This document shows positions 50,616-58,429 of a stretch of DNA of 64,000 nt, in pieces. The notes below the pieces were generated by a model. That model ran no database searches. It saw nothing but the letters and a program-made list of their open reading frames with translations, and was not told where the DNA came from. Position 1 is the stretch's first letter. Every line of letters starts with the position of its first letter. The position numbers were made by a program, and so were the translations under genes. This DNA comes from JBLHKT01 sp043101615 (lineage in GTDB: Bacteria; Planctomycetota; Phycisphaerae; Phycisphaerales; UBA1924): positions 1 through 64,000 of the forward strand of contig JBICID010000028.1 of NCBI GenBank assembly GCA_043101615.1, read 5' to 3'.

Positions 50616-50993
50616 ATGAGCCACACCGCGACCGACACCACCCCGACCCAGGACCTCGAGCAGGGCGTGATCCTCAGCGAGACCGCCGCACGCGAGATCA
50701 AGACCATCATCCAGCAGCAGGAGCTCGACGCCGACAAGGTCCGACTCCGAGTCGGCGTCAAGGGCGGGGGCTGCTCCGGATTCAGCTACATCCTCGACCT
50801 CACCGAGACCCAGAAGGACTCCGACGAGGCCTTCGTCCAGCACGGCATCACCGTCATCTGCGACCCCAAGAGCCTGCTCTACCTCGGCGGCACCACCGTC
50901 GACTTCAAGGACGAGATCATGGGGCGCGGCTTCGTCTTCAACAACCCCAACGCGACCACCAACTGCGGCTGCGGCTCCAGCTTCGCCGTCTGA
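50616..50993 (+). CDS. A-type Fe-S carrier protein (IscA/ErpA-like)
   Basis: 125 residues. Accepts and delivers Fe-S clusters. The three conserved cysteines are in V-K-G-G-G-C-S-G-F and the C-terminal N-C-G-C-G-S-S-F pair; 'GITVICDPKSLLYLGGTTVDFKDEIMGRGFVFNNPNA' is the family core. It lies 85 bp after the lipoprotein gene with its own -10, so it may be expressed separately. IscA and ErpA cannot be told apart from sequence alone. Confidence 0.95.
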   Translation: MSHTATDTTPTQDLEQGVILSETAAREIKTIIQQQELDADKVRLRVGVKGGGCSGFSYILDLTETQKDSDEAFVQHGITVICDPKSLLYLGGTTVDFKDEIMGRGFVFNNPNATTNCGCGSSFAV

Positions 50994-51155
50994 GTCCCCC
51001 ACAGCGTGGCACCCGGTCCCGCCCGAGCAGGGTGGTGGATCTTGTCCCCCCGGCGCGTGACGCCTAAACGGGGGGTGTCTTGAGCGCCGTCTCGTGCGGG
51101 CGGTGCCCGGAACGCCCGCGCCACGCAACATCTTTGTGTTTCCCGGTTTCGGGTC

Positions 51156-51185
51156 TTGCCGCAGGACGCCGGCCTGCGTTAGTCT
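51156..51185 (+). promoter_or_regulatory. Promoter TTGCCG-18-TAGTCT
   Basis: -35 TTGCCG (51156-51161), -10 TAGTCT (51180-51185), 18-bp spacer, giving a ~90-nt leader for the ACT gene. Confidence 0.45.
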
Positions 51186-51282
51186 TGGGTGATTCGGGGT
51201 GTACGCGGCGTCTGCCGCGAGTCGTCGGGGCAGCCCGCCGACGCCGCCCGCGTGCGATCGAACAGGGACGGAAGGGTCGGGC

Positions 51283-51759
51283 TTGAGCGACGCGTCTACG
51301 CCGATGGAAACCATGCAGGGCTACGCCGCCCCCACCGTCACGCAGTTCAGCGTGTTCCTGACCACCAAGGTCGGGAAGATGCTGGACCTGGTCGAGAACT
51401 TCGACGGGGCCGCGTGCCAGATCTGTGCCATCAGCGTGCACGAGGCGAGCGACCACGCCGTGGTCCGGATCATCTCGAACTGCGCCAAAGAGGCCCGCAG
51501 GCTGCTCAAGGCCGACAACCTGCCCTTCTCCGAGCACGACGTGCTGGTGGTGCAGCTCTCCGAGGGGCACACGCTCAGCAGCCTGTGCCTGAGCCTGCTG
51601 GGGGCGGAACTCAACATCGCCTTCGCCTACCCGCTGATGTTGAAGCCGAACGGGAGCCCAACCATCGCGATGGCGGTGGACGACCCGACACTGGGGGGCC
51701 AGATCCTGCGTCGCAAGGGGTTTCACCTGCTGGGCGAGGCGGATCTGCCACAGCTCTGA
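51283..51759 (+). CDS. ACT-domain protein
   Basis: 158 residues from a TTG at 51283 with a strong SD (GGAAGGG) 6 nt before it; an ATG at 51304 is the alternative. Residues ~22-95 form an ACT-like domain ('TQFSVFLTTKVGKMLDLVENF' and 'HAVVRIISNCAKEARRLLKADNLPFSEHDVLVVQLSE'), a second half-domain follows. ACT pairs bind amino acids and control enzymes. No catalytic domain is attached, so it may act as a small-molecule sensor. Confidence 0.8.
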   Translation: MSDASTPMETMQGYAAPTVTQFSVFLTTKVGKMLDLVENFDGAACQICAISVHEASDHAVVRIISNCAKEARRLLKADNLPFSEHDVLVVQLSEGHTLSSLCLSLLGAELNIAFAYPLMLKPNGSPTIAMAVDDPTLGGQILRRKGFHLLGEADLPQL

Positions 51760-51957
51760 GGGCGTGCGGGCCCGCCCGAACGGGTGCTCCGCCCGGAATA
51801 GTGGTGGATTGCGTGCTGTTTCCCGTGCAATCCGCACCATCGCGGTCGGATTACAGGTATCGTCCGAGTACCACACCGTCGGCCGCCGAGTGGGGCGCGA
51901 GCCGGATAACGGTTCCCGAGGACATCGATCTCGAAGTCTCACACAAGGAGAACACGC

Positions 51958-53046
51958 ATGCTTTCCACCGTCCGAATGATGATCGCCGCCGGCAGCCTGA
52001 TGGTCTCGGGAGCCGCGCTCGCGGGCCCGGACGACAAGGGCGAGCCGTGCCCCGAGTCCTGCGCCATGGCGTGCTGCGTGGACCTGGAGGCCATGACCGG
52101 CTTCCAGTTCCAGGCCCCCGACCTGTTCATCGGCGACGACGCCCCGTCGCTCGATCTCGCCCACTTCGTCAAGGGCGAGAGCGTGGACGCCTTCGAGGAG
52201 GGCACGGTCTACGTCGTCGAGTTCTGGGCCACCTGGTGCGGCCCGTGCATCGCCGCCTTCCCGCACATCTCCGAGCTCCAGCAGCACTACGGCGACAAGG
52301 TGCAGGTGATCGGCGTGAACATCTGGGACCGCCAGCAGAACCGCTCCACCGGCGAGTTCACCGAGAGCCAGGAGGACTGGATCAACCGCATCGACGAGTT
52401 CGTCGCCGAGCAGGGCGACAAGATGGCCTACTCCGTCGCGCTCCAGCAGGGCACCGCGATGGAGGAGAACTGGATGCGTGCCGGCGGTCGCAACGGCATC
52501 CCCTCCGCCTTCATCGTGGACAAGAAGGGCAAGATCGGCTGGGTCGGCCACCCCATGTCCATCGACGACAGCCTCAAGGCCGCCGTCGAGGGCGAGATCG
52601 ACTACGAGGCCGCGATCAAGGACGCCAAGAACGAGCAGTTGCTCCAGCAGGCCTACTCCAAGGCGATGCCCAAGCTGCAGTCCGAGGACAAGGCCGAGGC
52701 CAAGGAGGGCTACACCATGGCCCGCGCCATCGCCGTCCAGCTCGGCAGCGACAACGCCGGCCTGCTGAACGCGCTGGCCTGGCCCGTGCTCGACCCCAAC
52801 TCCCAGATCACGCACCGCAACTACGAGTTCGCGCTCGAGCTGGGCAAGAAGGCCGCGGAGCTGACCAAGTTCGAGGACCCCATGATCCTGGACACCTACG
52901 CCTACGCCCTGTTCAAGAACGGCAAGATCAAGGAGGCCGCCGAGCAGCAGCGCAAGGCCCTCGACATCGTCAAGAGCTCCGACGAGTGGAGCCGCTACAC
53001 CGAGGAGTTCGAGGCCCGTCTCGAGGAGATCGAGGCCGCGGGCTGA
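51958..53046 (+). CDS. Periplasmic TlpA-like thioredoxin with helical C-terminus
   Basis: 362 residues. Signal peptide (~22, ending A-L-A). Thioredoxin-fold domain with W93-C94-G-P-C97 in 'VYVVEFWATWCGPCIAAFPHISELQQHYG' and the cis-Pro segment near 'NGIPSAFIVDKKGKIGWVGHP'. Residues ~230-362 are helical and TPR-like ('YEFALELGKKAAELTKFEDPMILDTYAYALFKNGKIKEAAEQQRKAL'). Predicted periplasmic disulfide reductase or isomerase. SD AAGGAG precedes the ATG. A terminator follows and trxB converges on it. Confidence 0.9.
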   Translation: MLSTVRMMIAAGSLMVSGAALAGPDDKGEPCPESCAMACCVDLEAMTGFQFQAPDLFIGDDAPSLDLAHFVKGESVDAFEEGTVYVVEFWATWCGPCIAAFPHISELQQHYGDKVQVIGVNIWDRQQNRSTGEFTESQEDWINRIDEFVAEQGDKMAYSVALQQGTAMEENWMRAGGRNGIPSAFIVDKKGKIGWVGHPMSIDDSLKAAVEGEIDYEAAIKDAKNEQLLQQAYSKAMPKLQSEDKAEAKEGYTMARAIAVQLGSDNAGLLNALAWPVLDPNSQITHRNYEFALELGKKAAELTKFEDPMILDTYAYALFKNGKIKEAAEQQRKALDIVKSSDEWSRYTEEFEARLEEIEAAG

Positions 53047-53073
53047 CCCCCTCGCCATCACGTTGATCCCGAG

Positions 53074-53099
53074 AGCGGCCCGCACGGGCCGCTTTTTTT
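53074..53099 (+). terminator. Intrinsic terminator after the TlpA-like gene
   Basis: GCGGCCCG / GGGCCGC stem with CAC loop, then a seven-T run. Confidence 0.92.
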
Positions 53100-53147
53100 A
53101 CGCGCCTTCGGCTGTCATGCCGACCCTGGCTGGGATCCGGGCGATGC

Positions 53148-54155
53148 TCAGATCACGCCCCACGCACCGAGGTCATGCTCCGCGTCCAGCGCCGCCTGGC
53201 ACCCCATCCCCGCGGCCGTGACCGCCTGGCGGTACTTCGCGTCCGCCACGTCGCCCGCGGCGTACACGCCGGGGATGTTCGTCCGGCTCGATCGCCCCTT
53301 CAGGTCGATGTAGCCCACGTCGTCGAACTCCAGCGCCGTGTCGCGCAGGAAGCCCGTCGCGGGCGTGTGCCCGATCGCGATGAACAGCCCGGTCACCGGG
53401 AGCTCGCTGGTTTTCTCGGTCTGCGTGTCGCTCAGCACCACCGCCCGCAGCTTCTCGTTGCCGTGCTCGTCGGTCTCGGACAGGCAGTCGGTCACGGTCT
53501 TGTTCCACAGCACCTCGGCGTTGGGCTGGGCGAAGAACCGCTCCTGCATCACCTTGCTGGCCCGCAGCTCGTCGCGCCGGTGGATCACGTACACCTTGGA
53601 GGCGAACTTGGTCAGGTACGTCGCCTCCTCCATCGCGGTGTCGCCCCCGCCCACCACCGCCAGCGGCTTGTCGCGGAACATCGGCAGGGCGCCGTCACAC
53701 ACCGCGCACGCCGAGACGCCCCCGCCCGCCTGGGCCAGGCGCAGCTCGGACTCCAGCCCAAGCCAGTTCGCGGTCGCCCCCGTCGAGACGATCACCGCGT
53801 GGGCCTGCACCGTCACGCCCTTGGAGGTCGTCAGCGTGTGCAGCTCGCCCTTCTCCAGCCCGAACTTCACCTTCGTGATGTCCTCGGCCCGCACCACGGT
53901 CCCGAACCGCTCGGCCTGCTTGCGGAACATCGTCATCATCTCCGGACCGCTCACCCCCTCCGGGAAGCCGGGGTAGTTCTCAACGTCGGTCGTCAGCATC
54001 AGCTGCCCGCCCGGCAGCACCGGCCCCGGGTTCGACTTGGGCACCCCCTCGAACACGACCGGGCTCAGGTTGGCTCGGGCCGCGTAGATCGCGGCGGTCC
54101 AGCCCGCCGGGCCGGACCCGATGATGGCGACTTTGAGGGGTGCGTCGTGGCTCAC
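53148..54155 (-). CDS. trxB: Thioredoxin-disulfide reductase
   Basis: 335 residues, GTG start at 54155 with SD GGAGCCTCGA. FAD- and NADPH-dependent, recycles thioredoxin. FAD site 'VAIIGSGPAGWTAAIYAARANL', redox pair in A-C-A-V-C-D-G, NADPH site 'LAVVGGGDTAMEEATYLTKFA', and the C-terminal FAD block 'VYAAGDVADAKYRQAVTAAGMGCQAALDAE'. The canonical C-A-[TV]-C is present. It converges on the TlpA-like gene; a true thioredoxin gene is not in the window. Confidence 0.96.
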   Translation of the reverse strand: MSHDAPLKVAIIGSGPAGWTAAIYAARANLSPVVFEGVPKSNPGPVLPGGQLMLTTDVENYPGFPEGVSGPEMMTMFRKQAERFGTVVRAEDITKVKFGLEKGELHTLTTSKGVTVQAHAVIVSTGATANWLGLESELRLAQAGGGVSACAVCDGALPMFRDKPLAVVGGGDTAMEEATYLTKFASKVYVIHRRDELRASKVMQERFFAQPNAEVLWNKTVTDCLSETDEHGNEKLRAVVLSDTQTEKTSELPVTGLFIAIGHTPATGFLRDTALEFDDVGYIDLKGRSSRTNIPGVYAAGDVADAKYRQAVTAAGMGCQAALDAEHDLGAWGVI

Positions 54156-54311
54156 TCGAGGCTCCTGGAAGGCGGGAAACGGTTCGCAACGTGGAGAACC
54201 CCGAACCCGGGGTTGGTATTCGCTCACATGGGGTGGGGATGGTAGCGGCCACCCGCCTCCCCGGCCCGGCCCCGGGGGGCACGCCGGGGACGCACGCGCG
54301 CCCGGGGCACG

Positions 54312-54343
54312 AAAAAACGCCGGGGCGCGTGAACGCCCCGGCG
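54312..54343 (-). terminator. Intrinsic terminator after the sigma factor gene
   Basis: Minus strand: 10-bp stem CGCCGGGGCG / CGCCCCGGCG with a 6-nt loop (TTCACG), then six T's, 58 bp after the sigma gene stop. Confidence 0.93.
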
Positions 54344-54401
54344 CCGGGTTTGGGTGGGTTTCGCGGACGCCGTGTGGCTCCTCGGCGCCCGGAAGGTTCG
54401 G

Positions 54402-55355
54402 TCAGCCGGCCGCCGCGGCGTTGTCCCCGCCGACGTACGGGCGGGTCTCGACGACCGCGGTGTCGCCATTGCGACGGAAGAACTGGCTGGGCTTGTCGTC
54501 GGTGATGCGCTCGTTGAGGCGCTCCAGGGCCTCCTCGATGATCTGGCGGACCCGCTCACGCGAGATCCCGACCTCCGAGGCGATCTCCTTGAGCGTCATC
54601 GGCTCCGAGCCGTCGAGGCCGAAGCGGAGACGCAGGATCACGGCCTCTCGCTCGTCGATGGTCTCCAGCAGGCGACGCAGCACCACCAGCTCCTCGTCGC
54701 GCAGCGTCCGCTCGTCGGGCGTGCCGGTGCGGTGGTCGGCGAGCATCTCGCTCAGGCCCACCAGCTCGCCGTCCGCGTTGGTCGGCTCCTGGCTCGGCGT
54801 CTTGAACGCCTTCACGGCCCGCTTGATGATCTTGACCTTCTTGAGGGGCAGGTCCATCGCCTCGGCGAGCTGCTCCATGCTCGGCGGGTGCCCCAGCTCG
54901 GCCTCCAGGGTCCGGGCGTGGGCCTTCCACTTCGCGATCAGCTCGACCATGTAGGCCGGGATATGGATCGGCTGCGTGGCGTTGATCAGCGCCCGCTTGA
55001 TGCCCTGCTTGATCCACCACGAGGCGTAGGTGCTGAACCTGGCGCCCTGGGCCGGATCGAAGCCCTCCACCGCCCGAAGCAGACCAATATTGCCCTCCTC
55101 GATCAGATCGGTGAGGGGCAAGCCTCGGTTGGTGTAGTTCTTGGCGATCGAGACGACCAGGCGGAGATTGGACCGAATCATCCGCTCGCGAGCGACCGGG
55201 CAATTATCGTTGATGATCGCCCAGCCGAGATCGCGCTCTTCCTCTGCGGTCAGCAGAGGTGTCTCACGAATCGCCTTCAAATACAGTTGAATGTCCGACT
55301 GAACACCGCGCGACTTTGTGCGCGTGCCCGTGGATACCACGTGACTCTCACTCAT
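54402..55355 (-). CDS. Sigma70-family RNA polymerase sigma factor (RpoD/RpoS-type, short)
   Basis: 317 residues from the ATG at 55355 (SD GGTGGGTAGG). Region 1.2 'DIQLYLKAIRETPLLTAEEERDLG', region 2 'GLPLTDLIEEGNIGLLRAVEGFDPAQGARFSTYASWWIKQGIKRAL', region 3 'AELGHPPSMEQLAEAM', region 4 'EPMTLKEIASEVGISRERVRQIIEEALERL' as the -35 helix-turn-helix. It lacks the long acidic N-terminus of E. coli RpoD, as do group 2 sigmas and many primary sigmas of other phyla, so primary or alternative status cannot be decided here. Confidence 0.93.
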   Translation of the reverse strand: MSESHVVSTGTRTKSRGVQSDIQLYLKAIRETPLLTAEEERDLGWAIINDNCPVARERMIRSNLRLVVSIAKNYTNRGLPLTDLIEEGNIGLLRAVEGFDPAQGARFSTYASWWIKQGIKRALINATQPIHIPAYMVELIAKWKAHARTLEAELGHPPSMEQLAEAMDLPLKKVKIIKRAVKAFKTPSQEPTNADGELVGLSEMLADHRTGTPDERTLRDEELVVLRRLLETIDEREAVILRLRFGLDGSEPMTLKEIASEVGISRERVRQIIEEALERLNERITDDKPSQFFRRNGDTAVVETRPYVGGDNAAAAG

Positions 55356-55442
55356 CCTACCCACCTGCTCCCGAGGGCTACCACACCGGCGGGAGCTGTT
55401 ATGCCGGGACAAACCACTCGTCCCGTCCACCTACACGGCCAC

Positions 55443-55470
55443 AGTGTAGCCGAAATCTCTGATCGACCAA
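55443..55470 (-). promoter_or_regulatory. Promoter TTGGTC-16-TACACT for the sigma gene
   Basis: Minus strand -35 TTGGTC (55465-55470) and -10 TACACT (55443-55448), 16-bp spacer, ~80-nt leader. Confidence 0.55.
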
Positions 55471-55562
55471 AGCGAAAAAGCCCTCAAGACGGGGGAGAAA
55501 CACGATCTTTTTTCAGGATGGGTTGCTGGGGGTTGGGAGGATTGGCATGCCTGCGGACCGGC

Positions 55563-55568
55563 TAGGAT
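55563..55568 (+). promoter_or_regulatory. -10 element TAGGAT, leaderless start for 55575
   Basis: TAGGAT ends 6 nt before the ATG at 55575; TTGGCA at 55542-55547 (15-bp spacer) is a possible -35. Confidence 0.5.
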
Positions 55569-55574
55569 GGTCCG

Positions 55575-56513
55575 ATGCGAGTTCCGGGGCCCAAACAGCC
55601 CTCCGGAAGCCCCGAAAAGGGCCCTGAGCCCGAGGAGCCCATGAACCGGGATTTGACCGATATCCTCAAGGAATGGCCCTACCAGCCCGGTGAGCTCCAC
55701 GTCCGCCTCATCGAAGGGGCCGACGGCGAGCCCAAGCTCCAGGTCCGCCTCGACCTGGGCCTCCTCCAGATGAACGTCGAGGGCCGACCAGACGGCGAAC
55801 GACCGCACGGGTACGACAGCCTCCTGGAGTACCACGAGGCACGCCTCGACGGGCTCGAACCCGAGGACCTGGACGACGCCGACGACACCGACGGCGAGGA
55901 CGACGAGGGCGACGAGGACGACGACGGGGAAGACGATTCGGGCGAGCCGGACGCCCCAGGCGAGCCGGACGTGATCGACCTGGACGCCGAGCCCGGCGAG
56001 GCCCCGCGGCTCAGCGGCAAGCACTGCCGCGCCCTGCGCGACGAGGCCCTGCAGTATTACCACCGGTACGTGGCCCTCTTGGTGCTCGAGGACTTCGAGG
56101 GCGTGGTCCGCGACACAACCCGCAACCTGCGCGTGCTGGACCTGCTCGCCGAGCACGCCGAGAACCCCTCCGACCGGACCAGCCTGGAGTCGCACCGCCC
56201 GTACATCCTGATGATGCGGGCCCGGGCGATGGCCAGCCAGGCGATCAAGGACTCGGAGCCCAAGCTCGCCATCCTCGCCCTGGACCAGGGCCTCGACGCC
56301 CTCAAGGAGGCCTACGCCAAGCAGGGCGAGCCCGAGGGCTTCGAGAGCTCCAAGGAGGCCGAGATGCTCCGCTCCATGCGCGAGGCCCTCGTCCCCATGC
56401 TCCCCGTCAGCCAGAAGGCCGAGCTCCGCAGACGCCTCCAGGAGGCCCTGATGGACGAGAACTACGAGCTCGCCGCCATCCTGCGCGACGAGCTCCGACT
56501 CCTCCCCGACTGA
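55575..56513 (+). CDS. UVR-motif protein with acidic linker
   Basis: 312 residues. Residues ~35-80 are an ordered N-terminal part ('LTDILKEWPYQPGELHVRLIEGADGEPKLQVRLDLGLLQMNVEGRPDG'), then an Asp/Glu-rich low-complexity linker (~95-140), a helical region, and a C-terminal UVR motif 'LRRRLQEALMDENYELAAILRDEL', the UvrB/UvrC interaction helix also found in McsA-like regulators. No nuclease or helicase domain is present. It may be a DNA-repair or stress-related adaptor. Leaderless start. Confidence 0.8.
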   Translation: MRVPGPKQPSGSPEKGPEPEEPMNRDLTDILKEWPYQPGELHVRLIEGADGEPKLQVRLDLGLLQMNVEGRPDGERPHGYDSLLEYHEARLDGLEPEDLDDADDTDGEDDEGDEDDDGEDDSGEPDAPGEPDVIDLDAEPGEAPRLSGKHCRALRDEALQYYHRYVALLVLEDFEGVVRDTTRNLRVLDLLAEHAENPSDRTSLESHRPYILMMRARAMASQAIKDSEPKLAILALDQGLDALKEAYAKQGEPEGFESSKEAEMLRSMREALVPMLPVSQKAELRRRLQEALMDENYELAAILRDELRLLPD

Positions 56514-56584
56514 CCCCCCCCACGTCGGCCAATCGGTCCTGTGGGCCGACAGGGGGCGGTTCGTATGTGGTGAACGGTCAGTGG

Positions 56585-58429
56585 TTACTCGCCGGGTTCG
56601 CTCGCCGGAGTGTCCGAGGTCCGGGTGGACTGGGCTTCCTCGGACTTGCCCTCGGCCCTTGTCGTGATCCGGATCGCGTGCTTCGCCAGATGCTCCGCCA
56701 CCGCGATCTCCTCCACCGCCACGCGGCTGGCCCCGAGCTCCTTGGCACGCATCGCGACCGACAGCAGGTTCGCACGGGCCGCGATGTCGATGTCCGGACG
56801 CATCCGTCGTGCGATCGACACGGCCCGGAGCATGGCCTCGTGGTCGGGCATGGTGATGATGATCGCCTCGGCACGGTCGATGCCCGCGCGCTCGAGCACC
56901 TCCGGGTTGGTCACGTCGCCGTAGATGATCGAACGCCCCAGCGCCGCCTGCGTGCGCACGGTGTGGGGGTTGAGCTCCACGATGGTGCAGCTGATGCCCT
57001 CCCGGTCGAGCCGCTCGACGCAGGCGCGCGCCACCGGCCCAAAGCCCGCGACGATCACGCGGCACGGGGACGCGGCCTGGACCGGGCACGCGTCCTCGTC
57101 ATCCTCGATGTCGGCCAGCACCGGGGTGGCCCCGATCGCGGCCTGCTTGAACCACGGCGCGACCGGCAGGTGCATGATCCGCCCGGAGAGACCCGCGCCC
57201 AGCGTGTCCAGCGTGGGGGTCAGGATCAGCGTCAGCACGATCGTCGCGATCAGCACCGACGACACCTCGGCCCCCAGCAGCCCGAGCCCGCCCGCGGTCG
57301 CGACCAGCAGCAGGCTGAACTCGCCCGCCTGGGCCAGCGTCAGGCCCGACCGGATCGCGACCGGCATCGACGCCCCCACGCCCCAGGCCACGCCGGCGAT
57401 CACCGTGGTCTTCATCACCAGCACGATCAGCGTGCAGGCCAGCACCACGTGCAGCTGCGGCAGGATGCCCGTCAGGTTGAGCTCCAGCCCCACCGCGGTG
57501 AAAAAGACCGCCATGAACAGGTCACGCATCGGCGAGATCTGGCCGGAGAGCTGGAACCGGAAGGGCGTCGAGGACAGGATGAACCCCGCCACGAACGCGC
57601 CCAGCTCGGGGCTCAGCCCGACTCGCCCGGTCAGCACCGCCGCCCCCAGCGCCACCGCCGCCGCGATCACCAGCAGGATCTCCTCGCTCCGCCCGCGCGC
57701 CACCTGCTGCATGAACCACGGCAGCACCAGCTTCCCGACCGCGATCATCAGCGCCACCGTCACCAGCGCCAGCCAGATCGGCGGGCTCGCGCTGTACCCG
57801 GACGCCGCCTCGTCGATCGCCACCGACGGCGTCGCCTCGGGCTCGCTGCCCGGGCCCATGTCCGCCAGCACCGGCAGCAGCGACAGCATCACCACCACCA
57901 GCAGGTCCTGCACCAGCAGGATGCCGAAGCACATCCGACCGTGCGCCGAGTACAGCTCGCGCTTCTGCTGCAGCAGACGCATCACCACCGCCGTGGACGA
58001 CATCGAGACCGCCAGCCCGACCGCGATCGCCTCGGGCGGTGTCAGACCGAACGCCATCGCGATCGGTGTTGCCAGCATGGCGCTGCCGACGGTGGACAGC
58101 ACGCCCGCGGCCACGATCGAGGCGGCGCCCTGACGCAGCGCCGACGTGTCCAGGTGCAGCCCGATGCCGAACATCAGCAGCACCGTCGCGACCGAGGTGA
58201 TCTCGCCGACCGTGTCGGAATCGCCGATGAGCCCCAGCCCCCCCGGCCCGATGATCGCCCCCGCGATCAGGTACCCCGGGATCACCGCGATGCGGAGCCG
58301 ACCCAGCACAGCCGCCACCAGCCCGGCGCACGCCAGGATCTTCAGAAGGTCCACCGCGAAGGGAGCCGGGCCGCCGCCCGCCCCGAGGGGGGAGAGCGGG
58401 CCGTCGAGCAGGAGGGCGTGGTCGATCAT
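56585..58429 (-). CDS. KefB-type cation/proton antiporter with TrkA-N domain
   Basis: 614 residues. ~12 transmembrane helices in the first ~400 residues (CPA2 family: 'IPGYLIAGAIIGPGGLGLIGD', 'VLLMFGIGLHLD', 'AVSMSSTAVVMRLLQQK', 'GLTLAQAGEFSLLLVA'). Then a cytosolic TrkA-N Rossmann domain ('CRVIVAGFGPVARACVERLDREG') and a short regulatory tail. Predicted K+/H+ antiport or K+ efflux. Its start overlaps the mnmG stop (ATGA at 58426-58429), so it is cotranscribed with mnmG. Confidence 0.92.
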   Translation of the reverse strand: MIDHALLLDGPLSPLGAGGGPAPFAVDLLKILACAGLVAAVLGRLRIAVIPGYLIAGAIIGPGGLGLIGDSDTVGEITSVATVLLMFGIGLHLDTSALRQGAASIVAAGVLSTVGSAMLATPIAMAFGLTPPEAIAVGLAVSMSSTAVVMRLLQQKRELYSAHGRMCFGILLVQDLLVVVMLSLLPVLADMGPGSEPEATPSVAIDEAASGYSASPPIWLALVTVALMIAVGKLVLPWFMQQVARGRSEEILLVIAAAVALGAAVLTGRVGLSPELGAFVAGFILSSTPFRFQLSGQISPMRDLFMAVFFTAVGLELNLTGILPQLHVVLACTLIVLVMKTTVIAGVAWGVGASMPVAIRSGLTLAQAGEFSLLLVATAGGLGLLGAEVSSVLIATIVLTLILTPTLDTLGAGLSGRIMHLPVAPWFKQAAIGATPVLADIEDDEDACPVQAASPCRVIVAGFGPVARACVERLDREGISCTIVELNPHTVRTQAALGRSIIYGDVTNPEVLERAGIDRAEAIIITMPDHEAMLRAVSIARRMRPDIDIAARANLLSVAMRAKELGASRVAVEEIAVAEHLAKHAIRITTRAEGKSEEAQSTRTSDTPASEPGE

